A stretch of 64,000 nucleotides of DNA from Neoceratodus forsteri (Eukaryota > Chordata > Ceratodontiformes > Ceratodontidae): positions 1,075,097,001 through 1,075,161,000 of the forward strand of contig CM057453.1 of NCBI GenBank assembly GCA_016271365.2, read 5' to 3'. This document shows positions 33,080 to 44,089 of this stretch, one piece after another. Below the pieces are notes generated by a model. It saw only the letters and a list, made by a program, of their open reading frames with translations, had not been told where the DNA came from and made no database searches. Every line of letters starts with the position of its first letter. The stretch's first letter is position 1. Position numbers and translations under genes: made by a program.

Positions 33080-33937
33080 TTCTTGAACACCCTGTGCCAC
33101 CTCCCGTTCAAGCTTACAAGCCATCTTCTTGGCATCTTTTGGTTCATTGAATAGAAATGTTTGCCCATGCCATATGGCACAACTTCACTGGTAGCAGCAA
33201 TTGATGCTGGACTTTGATCTGCTGTAAATGACTCCTTACCCCATCAAACATCTTCCTGCATTGTCGGGTGATATGACAGGTCTGGAAATAATAAGCTGTT
33301 TGCCTCTCCTTAGCGTAGTCCATGGAACCTCTTAGCTCTTGTAAGTGCCTAATCCCCATGTCACACACCAGTGCAGATTATTAGGAAAGTTCTTGGGACC
33401 TCTGACATGACTGCCGCCCATCACGGTGTTATTCTATAGGATTTTTCAAGTGAGAGAGGTGGATCAGACTCCAGAAAGCCTAAAAGTGTGGGCATCAGCA
33501 TCTAAGCAAATTCCAGACAATCTTCTCCATCAGACCCTTCTGGCAAGCTGATGGTCCTGATTTTCCATTCTTGGGATTGATTTTTGACCATCTCAAGCCT
33601 TTGCCGTAGGAGAGTGTTCTCCATACTTAACTTCATAGTCACATCTGCGTTTCCGACTCTGGCAGTCTCTTTCTTTCCCACAGCCTGTTCCAAAACTTCA
33701 ACTATATTCTCTTGAGATAATATCCTCAAATGGAGAGTCAAATTTTGTGGCCAAAGCTTGAACTGTTTTGATCAACTGGCCCAAAGTACTATTAACAGTG
33801 CCTAGCATCACCTCTTCGCCAGCCATTTCACCTGAGGTCACAGTTTTGTTCTGCTGAATAGGCTGCCCCTCATGCTGTTGCCCTTTTGGCTGAAAAAAGG
33901 CTACAGAGGTCACCGCTATTACCTTTGGCTTGCCCAT
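33080..33937 (-). pseudogene. L1 ORF1 (RNA-binding protein), broken
   Basis: The minus-strand start MGKPKVIAVTSVAFFQPKGQ is the lysine-rich N-terminus usual for vertebrate L1 ORF1. It is followed by TLGQLIKTVQALATKFDSP and, in the next frame, a coiled coil with a Leu/Glu heptad pattern (MENTLLRQRLEMVKNQSQEW). WKIRTISLPEGSDGEDC is the entry to the RRM-like domain. The C-terminal domain block LRSHLQQIKVQHQLLLPVKL sits near 33230-33170 in another register. In L1 this protein trimerises and coats the RNA. Frameshifts near 33710 and 33480 break it. Confidence 0.82.
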
Positions 33938-34599
33938 CTTACTTTCTGCACTAACTGGAACAGTAAATTTAGGTGTGTAAATGGTGCCCCAAAACGTTTA
34001 TTTTAATGATTAAAAGATTTCTCTCAGGAGCCTGAAGAGAAGAGCTGCTTCCTGCTGGCTGCTCAGCAGGGCTCCTCCATTTGTGTTGTTTTTAAGAAGA
34101 GAAAGTCATACCCTTGGGCGGCCAGTTATCTAGATACATTTATGGGTGGTTTTCTCAAGTACTTTCCAGATCAAAGCTGGAGAAGCACCAGAAGCATATG
34201 GAAGCAGTATAAAAGTCTAGAGAGAGCATTCATTCTGATTGTTTGTATCCTCTCTCCCACTGACAAAGGGAAGTGTGCCCATCTTTTTTAGTCAGCTCAT
34301 ATTATGTGCAGTAGAGATTCATAATTGGCTTTGTAGAGGGCAGTAGCCTCATTTCTAATATCTATCCCCAGATAGTAAGTTTTTTAAAAAGGCAAAATCA
34401 TTTAACAAAAAATAAAGAAGAAAACATAAGCATGGAAAACCAAATGTTGTACTAGCAAGCAGTTTTACATACAAAAAAATAACAGAACTAGAATTACTGA
34501 TGGCTAATAACAACTTGTATATAGTAGCCATGGCTGAAATATGATGGACTGGTGATGTGATCTGGGTTAAAATGAATTTCCATACTATATACTGTATAA
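33938..34599. other. No gene seen, possible L1 5' UTR
   Basis: The region directly upstream of the L1 ORF1 start is GC-moderate for 300 bp and then AT-rich. A 5' UTR is plausible from position. I see no motif that proves it. Confidence 0.3.
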
Positions 34600-35285
34600 T
34601 AAACAGAGACATGGAAAATAGGGGGAGGCGTGGCAACATGCATTAGGGAGACATAAGATAGTGGTGAATTATCTTTGGGTAATGAACACCATGAAACAGA
34701 ATCTATTTGGATTCAATTAATAATGGACAAGACAATAAACTATCTCTAGGAGTATGCTATGTGCCTCCAAAAAGTACAGAAATCAATAATTTAAAATAAT
34801 CATAGACATGAAAGTTATTTGTGAAAAAGTATATTCTTTAGTGCTGTGATATTTAAACCTACCTAGCACTGATCGGTCAAGCATGACTACAAATAACAAC
34901 CAGAAGAAACCATTTTGTGGAACTATGCATACAGTACAGACTAAAACAGATAGTAAACCACCCAACTAGAGATAAAAACATATTGGACCTTATAATTAGT
35001 GATACTCCAAGTATAACCAATAATGTTGATGTCAAAAATGTGGTGGGAAATAGTGATCACCGCATTGTATAATTCAAATTAAAATAAAAATTAAAAAATT
35101 GCTACTGGTATAACAAAAGCATTTAATTATAACACGGTGCAATTTGAAAAAAATGCAGAGGAACTGAGGTTTTGAGATTGGGAAAATGCATTTCAAAATT
35201 CAGCAGTTGAACAAAGTTGGTTGATCTTGAAAAATAAAATTGTGGAATTGGAAAAAAATATATATATGGTACTGGTAAAGAACTT
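34600..35285 (+). pseudogene. CR1/L2-superfamily endonuclease fragment
   Basis: Degraded plus-strand coding sequence reads ETESIWIQLIMDK near 34700, CYVPPKSTEINN near 34760, then NHPTRDKNILDLIISD near 34960 and VVGNSDHRIV near 35040. These are the VCYRPP, DL(V/I)L and SDH blocks of LINE endonucleases of the CR1 group. The SDH motif carries the catalytic His. Stops and a break lie between the blocks. It ends at the foldback element at 35289. Confidence 0.75.
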
Positions 35286-35288
35286 ATA

Positions 35289-36110
35289 TACTATGGGCGG
35301 GATATTCAGACTGCGCCATGCTGTGGTGCAAGCCTGGGCGCAGTGCAACTTGGATGCGCAGGGGTGTTGACCGGGTGATATTCAATAGAGCTGCGCCAAG
35401 GCACAGCATCGTCGAATATCGCACCTTGGCCACCCGCAGAGTGCATGGCGCAGTGGCACTGCACCAGCGCAAGTGGCCAGAGTGGAGCAGGGGGATGTGC
35501 TAGCGTAAGTTCCATTGTGCTAGGTGCAACAACTGCGATATTCAAAAGTGCACATGCAAATGGAGCCATAATGTATGCAAGGCACAAATGGAGCCATTTG
35601 CATGTCATTATGGCCCCATTTGCATGCAGGTGCACCGATCCCTGGTGACTTGCGCCTGGTACCCTGCCAGGCTGCAGCCGTCAGGACCCGACGCCCCCTG
35701 TACAAGCGGCAAAACGCCCCACTGCTCGATCGTGAGCATTTGCATAAAATAATCATCCCACATCCCCAGTGGTCCAGTGAACCACTTGCATCCCGATCGT
35801 GGGCATATGTATATCAATAATCATCCTATATCCCTGGTGGTCTAGTGGATCGCTCGCAGCCCAATCGTGGGCATGTGTAATAAAAAAGGGAGGTCCAATA
35901 TCCCTGGTGGTCCAGCAGTACCTCCCTCCCCACCTGCCTACTGAGACCCAGCACCCTGCTTCCCCCCCTGGTCAGCAGTGGGGCGGCAGCTCCCCACCTT
36001 CCAGCTGCCCCACCGCCTGACTGCGTACGGTAGGGCTGTACGCCCATTGGTCCACAGCGTCTGCCAATGGGCATATAGACCGTATCGTACTACACAGTCC
36101 AGATATGTGA
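35289..36110 (+). mobile_element. Foldback element, left half
   Basis: It starts atgggcgggatattcagact. The first 130 bp match the complement of the right end of the complete foldback at 46020-46155 (gcgcagt, gcaagcctgggcgcag, tgatattcaatagagctgcg). It continues through units that begin like tRNA-Glu, with tccctggtggtctagtgg at 35831-35848 and ccctggtggtccagc near 35903. It ends in the central hairpin (cgcccattggtcc...ccaatgggc) near 36050. The right arm is missing, so this is a half element. Confidence 0.8.
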
Positions 36111-36119
36111 CGGACAACA

Positions 36120-36865
36120 ATCACTTAAACAATCTGCCAAAAGAAATGCTTGCACTATTCGATCAGTTCAAGAAGTCAAAATCCAATCAAAGTTTCAGAA
36201 TGCTGCTTATTATTAAACCTAGTAGGTGCATTAATAACCTGATTCAAATTCAAATTAAAATGTGCCAGCTGATCCCTAAACTTAACACTAGTTCTCTCTA
36301 GCCAATATATATTGGTGTTCCCTAATAGTATGACCTCCTTACTTTCTGGGATAGTAACTTTATAATCAGTAAGTAATGACAATCCTTACTGTGAAAATCC
36401 TGGTGGAAAATAAAAAGTAGCCAATTGCAATTGTTTTATGCCCCCCAAACAGATAACCAATGGAAGAAAATCAGTTTCAGTATAGGAACTAGAAAATTGA
36501 TATGTACCAACATAATAAAAATCCTTTACATACACCAAAACCCCTCTCCCACATTTAGCCTATTGGTCACTACAATACAAGTTAAAACCATTCAAACAAA
36601 CAGCTGCATCGGGTAAATTACCAATTAACCATGACTCTGAAATAGTAACATTACTGAATTATTATCAGAAACCCAGGTCCGAAATTCATCTGTTTTTGGT
36701 AACATACTCCTAATATTGATGTGAACAAAAGAAATAATATGCCATAAATTAGATTTGGGAATATTTAAATCACACTCAGTAGCAATCGGACCAGGATTAG
36801 GTTTAACATTACCTGCCAATAACAATAGCAATAAAATCACCAAGTGCTTTCTTATAACCATATTG
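36120..36865 (-). pseudogene. L2-type LINE, ORF2 N-terminus and endonuclease
   Basis: A minus-strand ATG at 36861 opens MVIRKHLVILLLLLLAGNV, directly followed by KPNPGP. This hydrophobic run plus 2A-like motif is followed by ISFVHINIRSMLPKTDEF, the start of the endonuclease (HINIRS). After a frame break the block VILLGNTNIYWLERTSVKF lies near 36320, in which the catalytic Asp of the usual GDTN is Asn. VINAPTRFNN follows near 36220. The fragment stops near 36120, so the polymerase is absent. This is 5'-preserved, unlike most LINE insertions, and so is probably a rearranged piece. Confidence 0.78.
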
Positions 36866-38030
36866 ATTCTTACAGTCTCTCTCTAAGAGAATCCTAGGTT
36901 CCCACAAAGTAATCTACTTGTAAGGTTCTGTCTGTAAAAGCCTTCCAATATATGATTCGAGACTTGCTCCCCAAAATAAATTTTGTCAATGTATTGTGAC
37001 TGGTTAGTGTAAGGAGTGTCTACACCTGCAGCAGCAAATGACTGAGTAGAAAATAATAACACCCTACTCAAAACATGTGTTAAAAATGTAAGACTTATAA
37101 CAAACATTATTAAACTAAAAGGAATACATTTTTAAGCGAAGTACCACACCACAGCTCCACTGCCTCCACAAACTCTGCAAACTCCTCACACACTTGTCCT
37201 GCACTTTGCCCGCAATTTGGCTGCTGTTTGGCCACCACTTCAGACACTGCTGTACCTGTCTTGGTGGTGATTTAAACCCCAAACCCCACCATGTGGGCTG
37301 CCATCACCAATCAGGAGCGGGAAGGGCAGTTTAGTGGCTATAAGGGAGAGCAGGACACAAACACACTGCCAAGGCAGTTCCAATACATCAGAAACAGCAC
37401 AGTCACTAAGTAGAAGCAGGTTAATTGGAAGCAGCACAATAAATAATGAGCACAGTAGCAGGAGAATGAAAAGCAACACAGTCACTTAGTGTCAAAATAG
37501 CGGGAGATTCATAAGCAGCACAGTCTCTTAGCAGCGCAGACGAAGCAGCAGTACAGTTCCAATTATATTAGTATCAGCCACAGGCACTGAGCACAGGACA
37601 GCAGTAGGAAACATGATTGGAAACATATAGCTGGCCACTATGGGATATCAGGCACTGCAGTATATTGATGCTTCCAGATGATTTTATGATCAGTTTAAAC
37701 AGCTCCTCATTGCAGGTGCACACGATCAAATCTCAGCATGGAAACACTGGCTGAATGACAAACAAGGCTGTTATGTGAAGTCTGCCACTCTCCACAAACT
37801 CCTCCCGTACTTGTCCGCACTTTGCCTGCAATCTGGCTGCTGTTTGACTACTGCTTCAGACACCACTGCATCTGGCTTGGTGGTGATTTAAACTCCCAAA
37901 CTGCACCCTGTGGGTTGCCACCACCAATCAGGGGAAGGAAGGGCAGTTTAGTGGCTCTACAGGTGAACGGGGCACAAACACACCACCCAGTCAGTTCTAG
38001 TACATCAGAATTAATGACAATTTTGTAACA
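36866..38030 (-). repeat. Probable 5' region of that L2, with a duplicated 250-bp block
   Basis: Upstream of the ORF2 start two blocks about 615 bp apart (around 37180-37420 and 37790-38010) share long runs such as gcagtttagtggct, ttggtggtgatttaaa, tgctgtttg and gacacaaacacac. Each has the same order of motifs. Duplicated promoter blocks are known upstream of some LINEs, and the L2 at 55889 shows the same arrangement. I infer a 5' UTR role from position only. No convincing gene is present. Confidence 0.5.
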
Positions 38031-38985
38031 AGAAGTTTTTTCCAACCTTCTCAATTCTGCTGCCCCCATAGTTTTTAAGAGGGTTATGAATGCTTCTTTA
38101 GTCCATGTTTTCCAGATAAGGGAAAAAAAGGAGGAGGTATGCCAGACAGAAAGCTGTTGGAGAAAATCAAAGCAGATGGATCTTCTATGTTCAGCTGGCG
38201 TCTTTGATGACTTTACGAGTAAGGTTAGTGTCAATAAACAATCTCTGATGTGAGCCAAGCAATGTTATTTTGTATTAGTGATCAAATTTGAGCTCAAAAT
38301 ATATGGGCCTTATGTAAGATTTTAATACTGTATCTGCCAATATGCCTACATTTAATAAGGATAAATCCGTATCTCTTAAGCTAAATGACTTTTTTGCTAT
38401 TAAAGTTTTTATTGATTTTTTTTACTTTTCACATACATTAGAATGAACATTTGATATAGAAGTTAAGTATGATGTATTAAATGGTACATTAAACAGTACA
38501 ACTTAAGTGATACAACTCACAGTCTGGTGCACAGTTTCATAGTTTTAAACAGTTCTGTGGAAAAAAAACTGTTGCAAAATATGTTCTTTCTGTAAGAATG
38601 ACATACTAACATAGAAGTTACAAGACAGTTATCACTTCAAGTTGTACAACGTAAAGCAAAACAGTGTGTAGTCATTGAACTGAACATAGGTTCTAAAGGT
38701 GTAGAGATTTTAAAGAATTTCATCCTGGGGTACCCAGGCCCTCGATCTTCCAAGTTACCTACCCTTACAGAAATATTTATATGAAATGTTTTTTTGCTGC
38801 ACACACAAAATTACTCATGTGATATGCATGCTGCAAGCATGATTTAGACATTAAATTGGAACCGATTGCATGCATGTGGCATGCATGCAGCAAGCGAGTG
38901 TAGAAAGCATGCTTTTTATAATAAATTGTAACAGTCTGCATGCATGTGGCATGTGCGCAAAAAGCAAGTGGTCACTGATAAGTAC
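38031..38985. other. No gene seen, possible L1 3' UTR on minus strand
   Basis: The T-rich edge at 38390 (ctattaaagtttttattgat) resembles the complement of an L1 3' end, as at 4196. At 38800-38960 there are several gcatgcatgtggcatg-type palindromic strings. Nothing codes convincingly. Confidence 0.35.
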
Positions 38986-38989
38986 ACAC

Positions 38990-39135
38990 GTAAAAGTTAG
39001 GTGACTTGCTCAGGATCACACCATATATACATCATATACTGTACAAATGGGGGGTTGATGAGATTCAAACCCAGGTCTTCAGGCCCCCTGGTTTGCAGTT
39101 CAGTGCCTTTAACCACTAAGCTATAGTGCCTGCCC
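38990..39135 (-). mobile_element. tRNA-derived SINE
   Basis: On the minus strand it starts gggcaggcactatagcttag. It has an A-box-like tagcttagtgg and a B-box-like gggtttgaatctc at tRNA spacing, then the tail gtgatcctgagcaagtcacc. The body and tail match the SINEs at 43531 and 48534. It uses internal RNA polymerase III promoters. Confidence 0.78.
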
Positions 39136-39656
39136 ACATATGGCTCGCTTGTCCTTCAATACAAATCTACATACTGTACGACTGCACGCATGCGGCATGC
39201 TTGTAGCCTCTGTTATACTTTTCAATTTTCTTGTCCTCCCTCAGCTGCACAACTAAATTGTAGCATACATACCAGTGAAAACATATGTGGTTCTTCTCAC
39301 CACCAATCCACACTCTTACCCACAGAACTACTTAATTACTTTTCTCTGGCCTGTACTCCTGCTGTTGTCTCACCATAGTTTTGAATGCTTCCATGCAAAC
39401 AGACTTTAAGTTGCAAACACAAAAGTGACAATAACTCAACACCCACCTAAATGGCAAGTCCCCCACATTTACACACATTGCAACAGATGTGGCCATGCTG
39501 CTGCAGACAACCCACTAAGTATAGATGTAAGTTGAGAGTCTCTTACCTGAGTACTAGGGAGCCAGAGGTCGGAGTCTTTAAGAGATGATGACCATGGGTC
39601 AGACTGCTGGGGCATAGTCATGCTCCCTTAAAATGAATAGAGTTATTTTTTACTAC
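39136..39656. other. No gene seen
   Basis: AT-rich spacer between the SINE and the solo LTR. I see no frame, RNA gene or repeat that I can name. The last four bases (ctac) are the LTR target duplication. Confidence 0.5.
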
Positions 39657-41228
39657 TGTAACCCCCCTGTTACCCAGGGTTACTAGAATCCCAGTAAGAC
39701 CTAGTGGTAGGCAGGGAAGGCAGCTTGTGAAATTCCAGTTAAATGGATTTCACACTGTCTCACTTGTTCTCAGTCTCAGCTGAGACTGAGGGATGACATC
39801 ACCATAGAACTATCGCAGTTGCATGAGCCACATTGGAATCTGCAGATGGGAGTTAGGTTAGAATGTTGGGAGTTTTTGAACAGTGGAGAGCAGTTGTGTG
39901 TGAGCAGTCTTGAAGAGAGGAGCACAGCAGTCTGTGCACAGGCTCTTGGAGCCTAAAGCTCTTATATAGAGCTACTTTTAGGGAAAGGTGTGTGCTTTCA
40001 CCAAAAGAGGAACACAGTAAGCTGTTTGTGAAGTGGTGGAGACCGCTGATACTGGTCTCTGTGCCGCATCCCTGAGGGGATGAGGGGTTAAAGGTTTGCC
40101 TGTTATTCCAGGGGCAACCCCCTGGTTCCGGCTAGGGAAGAAGCTGCTTTATTTTCTCAGTTGTGTTGTGGCACCAGAAGCTGTCAAGATTCGCCTGTGG
40201 GGCACCTGCACCTAAAAGGTGAGTTCTGCTCTTGTCATGGGGCCTATGTTTCACCTGAGCTGTTGTTAAGTGGGGATTGGACTGCTTAATCAGTGGGAGG
40301 CCTAGAGGACTAGGCTAAGCCAAAGAAAAAGTATGTTCAAGTCCAGCACAAGGGGAAAGCCAAGACAAGTAGAGGAAATGTGCTATACAGTTACCCTTTA
40401 TTCTACACTGCCAAGCTTTTCAGAAAAAGATGTTTAAGTATGTTCGAGTCTAGTACAAGAGGAAAGTCAAGACATGTAGAGGAAATGTGCTATACATTTA
40501 TCCTTCAATCTACATTGCCAAGCTTTTCAGAAAGAGTTGTTTAATGTCCAGAGAAATGGCCGGGTATGGATTCTGGAAGCTAGAGGTGGGAAACCCCCCA
40601 TCATTAGTAACCAGGTTCACCTCTACGGATTTGCTCTGTGGCCCTTTTACTTTGCCTCAGGCACTTGGCCAGTGCTGAGGAAAGTACCCAGACGTGGGAT
40701 TGAAAGGAAATTTCCCTTAAGGAATCGAAGGCTCTAAGGTGGTTTAGGGAGCCACCAGGAAAATGTGTCCATGTCATATGGACGGAGTTCAAGTGGCTGG
40801 CAGGGGAGCCGGGCCAGGGAAAACCCAAATAGTGTACAAGTCGGGCTGTGTACCCAAAGCAGCGTGCAAGTCCGGGCTGTATGCTGGGTGGGTCCAGAGC
40901 CTGAGGGCTGAAGTGTTGAGGAAATGTTCTGTTCTCTTATCTGCATTACCAGGAATGTAGCCCCGTGGGGGTCCGTCTATGCTTTGTTTGTTCAGTTTGG
41001 ATGTGAATAAAAGCCACACTTTAGAATCCCATTCCTGGTATTGGACATTACAGTTATTGTTTCCTGTGTTCGGATTTACTTGGGTGCCCCTGTGCAGAGT
41101 AGCCAAACCTAGGCCCCTTGTGCCGAGTAGCCTAGTCCTCCCCGAACCCAGTCCCCACCTGGTACTGCTGTCAGCTTCAACAGCATACCACCTGTTGTTT
41201 GCAAAAAGGCAGGGGTGAGGGGGTTACA
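39657..41228 (+). repeat. Solo LTR, gypsy type, exact 4-bp duplication
   Basis: It starts tgtaacccccctgttacc and ends gtgagggggttaca, with ctac directly on both sides (39653-39656 and 41229-41232). Ends and duplication length match Ty3/gypsy. An AATAAA lies at 41006, a plausible polyadenylation signal. Inside is a 107-bp tandem duplication (starts 40330 and 40437, agtatgttc..gtc..agcttttcag). No internal element remains, so it arose by LTR recombination. It shares only the terminal bases with the LTRs at 4740 and 16553. Confidence 0.82.
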
Positions 41229-43286
41229 CTACTGTTTTATAGATTATGATAGTGCATTGGAGAATAATGAAGGCTACTGTTCTACTTACAAGGCCCTTGT
41301 TAGTTGAGCAGTGGCCTTCATTAATCTCCAACTCTCCATCAATAATGTATAAACCAGCAATAAAAAAATATCCCCATTCATTTCAATAGTGCATGCGGTG
41401 ATGTAGAGGTCAGCTTCACTGGGGGGGTGCATAAGCTTAACCATAGTGGGGCTCCAATAGTCTGTGCATATTTTACTGCTCAACTGTCCTTGTATGTAAG
41501 AGAAAGCCCTCATTTTACCCCAGAAAACTGCTCTGTTCCTCATCCGTTCCTCATGGGAAACATGCTCCTCAGACATAGGATGTTCTGTAAATTTAGACTT
41601 TATGGCATGGGCACCATTTCAGATTTCAGCATGGTGGAAGCCAACAACCAGTGGAGGCCAGGTGCTAGTTAGCCCCTTAGTGGCAAGCTCTAGAATGTCT
41701 GGAATGTCTCTAAAAGGAAAAACTCATTTGTTGTTACTGAAAAGTGATATGCAAATCAGGAAAAATGCAAATGTGTAAGATTAATTTGTCTATACCCTGG
41801 AGCAGTACATCAGATTTGGACTTAAACCCACCAAGCTATTAACTAATTTTTTTCCTGTCAGATGTTCTGAACCCCCCGCCAAAAAACAACTTTGTCTCCA
41901 TTTCTCTCCCTGACTCCATTCCATTCAATACCCATCTCATATGGGTCATGTAGCCACCAAAAGGCACAGAAAAGTGAAAAACACATCAATGTTTCAGTGC
42001 TTCCTCCTTTCCCAGTCTCCCTTTAAAAAAAAGTATTTACTTTTACTTACCTGGCCATCTGGCCAGAACTTGCAGCCTGGCCCAGTGTGCCACCAACCCA
42101 GTTTTCAGTTCACTCCTCCTTCATCTTTCTGCCAGAAGCTGGATGCTAGAACTGACCATCCCAGGTTCCCAATGTGGTCTGTGAGCAAGTCACCTCACTA
42201 ACCATACACACCCAACCTGCGGTGCTTGCTTCTTGCTTGGTTGCTGATGTGGCTGCTGCTACACTGCACTGATCAAGGTCTATGAAGGCTACCCACACCA
42301 TTGTCACTGCTAGGCCTAGCTTGCTGCCAACGGGGCCTGAGCTGTTTTTTTTGTGAAGTGAGCTTAGTAGAGTAAATAGGTAGCCTAGTCTCAAGTTAGC
42401 TTCCAGCTCACCCCCTGTCCCTTCAGCCACCAGGTGAGACAGAGACTCATTAAGAATAGACCGACAAAAATATGCTGCCACAACACTGCTATTGAAAGTT
42501 CAGTGCTCATCGACTCCTCCAAGCTGTAGTGTGCAGCCAGTCTACTCTGTGGCAGGAAAGACAGTGTCAAACTCACGTGACTCATGTGCTCTTGCTTGGC
42601 TGGAGCTCCCCCACGTCATGTGTGATGGTGCCACCACTAATAGGTGGAGAGAGTGGACAACACAATATAGTACACCTGCAGCGTGAGCACACACAGGCCA
42701 GGGGGGCACTTATTATGCAAAAGATTAAATCCAAAGTTAATGCCATTATTGCCACACCATAAGAACAACCTAGGCACAAATGCAGGAGGGGGGGGCAGCC
42801 TCTGCCCTTTTTAAATGGCACCCCTGCTTTATGGTAGAAATTCATTCTCAGGTATTGGTACAAGTAAATACAATAGTTTCCACTGTATTCTGAGGTACTG
42901 TATCTCCATGTTTCAGGATGTGTCCTGATCATCATGAGGGTTAGTGTCCCTCATTGTACCTTATTTTGAGTGTCCATGTCCCTCATTTCAGTGACACAAT
43001 GTGAGGTATGGTGCATGCTTCCAAAACCCTACTCAGCACAAAGAGTGCTTAGCATGGCCATAGTGTATGTACTCCATACAGAATGACAAAGGGCAATTAA
43101 GTGAGCAGAATCGGTCATGGAGAAACACACTTGTAGTACTGTACTAAATATGCATAAGCAGATTTGCATGGCCCAAAACAAAAAGGTCAGGCTTCATAAC
43201 ACAGAGGCCCCTCTTCGCACATTTGGAATGTGGAATGTTGGCTGACTATGTACATATGGGATACATGATGGGCAGGAATGGTATAT
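41229..43286. other. No gene seen
   Basis: About 2 kb without a gene. A small imperfect palindrome lies at 41246-41350 (tgcattggagaataatgaaggc against ggccttcattaatctcc). The rest is unremarkable, and open frames on both strands lack protein-like composition. Confidence 0.45.
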
Positions 43287-43395
43287 GGAAATTATTCTCA
43301 CTCCTGCAGAGTGAGCTGTGTATTCTCACAAGTGCCTCAGGCACAAGTGAGAATGCACAACTCACTCTGTAGGAGTGAGAATATTTTCCATCTCC
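43287..43395. repeat. Hairpin of about 105 bp
   Basis: The arms pair as ggaaattattctcactcctg with aggagtgagaatattttcc, and agagtgag...tgtattctca with tgagaatgcacaactcactct. The loop is centred on agtgcctcaggcac. A related short hairpin (attctcactctggtgac...gtgagaat) lies at 44035-44070, beside the large foldback. Confidence 0.8.
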
Positions 43396-43530
43396 CACCA
43401 TCTGTACAATTTATACAATGGGGCTAGGACCTTTAGGAACATTTTTTTCCCCCTGTGTTCTTTTCTTGTTTACTCATTTTAGTGTTTGGTAACTGGGTAA
43501 GGTTTTAGGGGTGACCTGAGAGCACTGGCA

Positions 43531-43658
43531 GGTAAGTGACTTGCTCATAGTCACACAGTATGTAAGTGGAAGTTGGGAGAATCAAACCCTGGACTGCTGG
43601 GTGTAGCAAGCTTGCTCGCAGTCTGTTACTCTAACCTCTAGGCTATATTAGCAGCACT
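43531..43658 (-). mobile_element. tRNA-derived SINE
   Basis: On the minus strand it has an A-box-like tagcctagaggttagag and a B-box-like gggtttgattctc, then the tail actgtgtgactatgagcaag. It is the same family as 38990 and 48534. It is truncated near the tail and has no target duplication I can confirm. Confidence 0.75.
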
Positions 43659-44089
43659 GTTTGAGTGTGGTCTGAGTGTGTGTAAGTGTTTCTGAATGGG
43701 CTGGGAGTGTTAGACACTATGGGAAACAGGTGAATGTGTTTTGCAATGGCAATTGAGTTACCTGCAGCTAGGAGTAAGAAACAGAAACTGTTAATTGAGT
43801 AAGCTGCAGGCATCAGTGAGATGGAGAAACTGTTGCAGGCAGCACTCAGAAAGGGAAACTGCTTTATGAGGGAGGCTGTTTCGAAGATTAGAGCAGCACA
43901 GTAATGGGCTAGGAGTGTCAGAAAAACTATGGGACACAAGTGATTGTCTTTTGCAATGGTAATTAAGTTAGTTGCAGGATTCAATGAGAAAGAGAAACTG
44001 TGAAGCTATTAAATGCAGACTGCAGTGAAGATATTCTCACTCTGGTGACATCACCACTGTGAGAATATTTGCTAGTGATGTAGGCACTA
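43659..44089. other. No gene seen
   Basis: Spacer with internally repeated phrases such as aactgttaattgagtaagctgcag and aaactgtgaagctatta. It ends in a short hairpin at 44035-44070 next to the foldback. No coding frame is seen. Confidence 0.4.

Noticed and set aside
35831..35848. Possible tRNA-Glu gene
   Set aside because: Only the first 18 bases match. There is no B box, anticodon arm or acceptor closure downstream.
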